DNA of 25,833 nucleotides from an uncultured Clostridia bacterium (lineage in GTDB: Bacteria > Bacillota > Clostridia > UBA1381): the NCBI GenBank assembly GCA_910579415.1, contig CAJTUY010000022.1:7677-33509 (forward strand), in the 5' to 3' direction. The notes beneath the pieces are model-generated. The model saw only the letters and a list, made by a program, of their open reading frames with translations, was not told the DNA's origin and did no database searches. The translations under genes were made by a program, and so were the position numbers. Shown here piece after piece: positions 24,407 to 25,833 of this stretch. Position 1 is the first letter of the stretch, and each line of letters opens with the position of its first letter.

Positions 24407-25750
24407 CTATAAATTATAAAAATGCGTTGCGATTGAGAAGTAAATCAGGATTGACGCTGCGTCAACAATTGTGGTAATAAGCGGCGCCGCCATTACCGCA
24501 GGGTCAAGACGGCATTTTTTTGCCGCCATAGGCAATGCGCAGCCGATAAGCTGTGACAGTATAACTATTCCTATAATTGACATGCTTACCACTGCCGCTA
24601 TTTTAATATCGCCCTGCATAAGCCATATTCTTACGCCGTTTACGGCTGCAAGGATTATACTTATAATAAGTGAAATACGAAATTCGGTAAATACGACCCT
24701 GAAAAAATCACGAAGCTTAATTTCGTCAACGCTCATACCTCTTATTATCATTGTAGAGCTTTGCGAACCACAGTTGCCACCTACGCTCATAAGCATCGGT
24801 ATAAAATAAACAAGCTCCGTAACTGCACCGAATGCTTCTTCATATTGTGTGAGTATTAAACCGGTTATCGCTGCGGACAGCATAAGTATCAGAAGCCACA
24901 TAATTCTTTTTCTTGCATGATTGAAGTCGGACGTTTTAAAATACGATTCCTCAATAGGGCTTATAGCCGCCATTCGTTCGATATCTTCCGTCACCTCATC
25001 CTGAATTACGTCAATGGCGTCGTCGAAGGTAACTATTCCTACAAGCCGCCGCTCATCATCAACAACCGGCATTGTAACAAAGTCATATTTTGTCATATTC
25101 TTAGCAACGTCTTCTTTATCATCAAGCGTGTGGACGCATATAATGGTTTTTTCCATTATATCGCAGATTTTATCATTAGGTTCAGCAAGCAGGAGGTTTT
25201 TAACAGACAGATACCCTAAAAGATAACGGCTGTCATCTGTGACATAACAGGTGTAGACTGTTTCTGCCTCGCTGATGGTACGTCTTATCCGTTTTATAGC
25301 GTCAGTTACGGTCATATCGGGACGAAGGCTTATATAATCGGTAGTCATAAGGCTGCCGGCGCTGTCTTCGGGATATTTCAGTATTTCATTTATAATATGA
25401 CGCATTTTAGGGTCAGTATTTTTAAGAATACGTTTCACAACATTCGCAGGCATTTCCTCTACAATATCTGCTGCATCGTCAACATACAGTTCATCAAAAA
25501 CCTCTTTAAGCTCATTATCCGAAAAACCGTTGATTAAAAGCTCCTGATTATCTGTGTCCATAAGAGCAAACGTATCAGCCGCAAGGTCCTTTGGCAAAAG
25601 TCGGAATAAAAGCGGCAGACTGTCCTCCGTAACTTCAGAAAACACCGCCGCAATATCTGCTTCATTCATTTGCGAAAGTAAGGCGCGGAGGGAATAATAT
25701 TGTTTTTCGAGTAACAGCCGTTCAATTGCAGCCGTAATTTCTGCTGTCAT
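24407..25750 (-). CDS. mgtE: Magnesium transporter MgtE
   Basis: A 447-residue Mg2+ channel/transporter. The cytoplasmic N domain (about 1-125, helical repeats with LLPKDLAADTFALMD and YVDDAADIVEEMP) is followed by a CBS pair (about 130-250, starting DSAGSLMTTDYISL and with VVDDERRLVGIVTFDDA), a plug helix, and five membrane helices from about residue 280. The membrane domain has the conserved SVGGNCGSQSST and the final helices after LDPAVMAAPLITTIVDA, whose Asp lines the Mg2+ path. It is complete. ATG 25750 is chosen over GTG 25759, because AAAGGA is about 10 bases before ATG and touches the GTG. Promoter at 25776-25804; the leader of about 20 bases is too short for an M-box riboswitch. Confidence 0.96.
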   Translation of the reverse strand: MTAEITAAIERLLLEKQYYSLRALLSQMNEADIAAVFSEVTEDSLPLLFRLLPKDLAADTFALMDTDNQELLINGFSDNELKEVFDELYVDDAADIVEEMPANVVKRILKNTDPKMRHIINEILKYPEDSAGSLMTTDYISLRPDMTVTDAIKRIRRTISEAETVYTCYVTDDSRYLLGYLSVKNLLLAEPNDKICDIMEKTIICVHTLDDKEDVAKNMTKYDFVTMPVVDDERRLVGIVTFDDAIDVIQDEVTEDIERMAAISPIEESYFKTSDFNHARKRIMWLLILMLSAAITGLILTQYEEAFGAVTELVYFIPMLMSVGGNCGSQSSTMIIRGMSVDEIKLRDFFRVVFTEFRISLIISIILAAVNGVRIWLMQGDIKIAAVVSMSIIGIVILSQLIGCALPMAAKKCRLDPAVMAAPLITTIVDAASILIYFSIATHFYNL

Positions 25751-25775
25751 TCTCTCCACTTCCTTTCTGTAATAT

Positions 25776-25804
25776 AGTATAACCTTATTTTAAGCGTGTG
25801 TCAA
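25776..25804 (-). promoter_or_regulatory. Promoter for mgtE
   Basis: Minus-strand TTGACA (25804-25799), 17-base spacer, TATACT (25781-25776): a near-consensus sigma-A promoter about 26 bases before the mgtE start. Confidence 0.82.
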
Positions 25805-25822
25805 TTTTTTTGAAAAAAACTA

Positions 25823-25828
25823 TTGACA
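25823..25828 (+). promoter_or_regulatory. Possible -35 box of a divergent gene beyond the window
   Basis: TTGACA on the plus strand, 18 bases from the mgtE -35 in inverted orientation. The -10 would fall outside the window, so this is only suggestive. Confidence 0.3.
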
Positions 25829-25833
25829 TTCCC

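Noticed and set aside
25751..25804. M-box magnesium riboswitch before mgtE
   Set aside because: The promoter at 25776-25804 leaves a leader of about 20 bases, far too short for an M-box.
1..25833. CRISPR arrays, insertion sequences, tRNA or rRNA genes
   Set aside because: Gaps were read for spaced repeats, transposase remnants and cloverleaf or TTCGA-type signals; none were found.

Overview
The window reads as chromosomal DNA of a low-to-moderate-GC, spore-forming-lineage Gram-positive anaerobe, most likely a gut-type member of the Clostridia. The reasons are a YlmC/YmxH PRC-barrel gene next to nrdR, a DacF-type D,D-carboxypeptidase, GerMN domains, AGGAGG-type Shine-Dalgarno (SD) sites with some TTG starts, and sigma-A-like promoters in almost every divergent gap. 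I see no rRNA, tRNA, insertion sequence, integrase, phage gene or CRISPR array. Genes are tightly packed and no gene-free stretch exceeds about 175 bases.

Layout. 1-759: 3' end of a Wzx-type flippase (+). 804-3068: ylmC-like gene, nrdR and mnmE (+), with a nested hairpin between the last two. 3101-4759: a D,D-carboxypeptidase (-). 4925-8398: a ComEA-like helix-hairpin-helix protein, response regulator, histidine kinase and double-GerMN protein (+), which looks like one operon. 8437-12270: KDPG aldolase, KDG kinase and a DUF2264 protein (-, read right to left), a uronate catabolic module. 12437-13209: two small convergent membrane proteins (DUF4190 +, DUF2752 -). 13334-17270: glycosyltransferase 2, thioredoxin reductase-like protein, amidohydrolase and radical SAM protein (+), coupled by overlapping stop/start codons. 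17306-18127: Cof-type HAD phosphatase (-). 18302-23061: SWIM-SNF2 helicase and a GT-C membrane glycosyltransferase (+). 23150-24371: zinc-ribbon membrane protein and RidA (+). 24407-25750: MgtE magnesium transporter (-).

How the parts work together. Every convergent gene pair shares a perfect or near-perfect hairpin with A and T tracts on its two sides, suited to terminating in both directions. Divergent pairs have back-to-back promoters, nearly all with 17-bp spacers. The most suggestive systems are: (a) the two-component system followed by a membrane-anchored tandem GerMN protein, which recalls actinobacterial MtrAB-LpqB; (b) the eda-kdgK-DUF2264 operon, where a hairpin sits directly in front of the DUF2264 ribosome binding site; (c) a TGTAAA-N5-TGTAAA direct repeat (read on the minus strand), the form of a WalR/PhoP-type box, next to a promoter with consensus hexamers in front of the zinc-ribbon membrane gene; (d) the translationally coupled redox/amidohydrolase/radical SAM cluster. 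No clearly new defence or mobile system is visible. Functions are assigned from motifs read by eye, without database searches.
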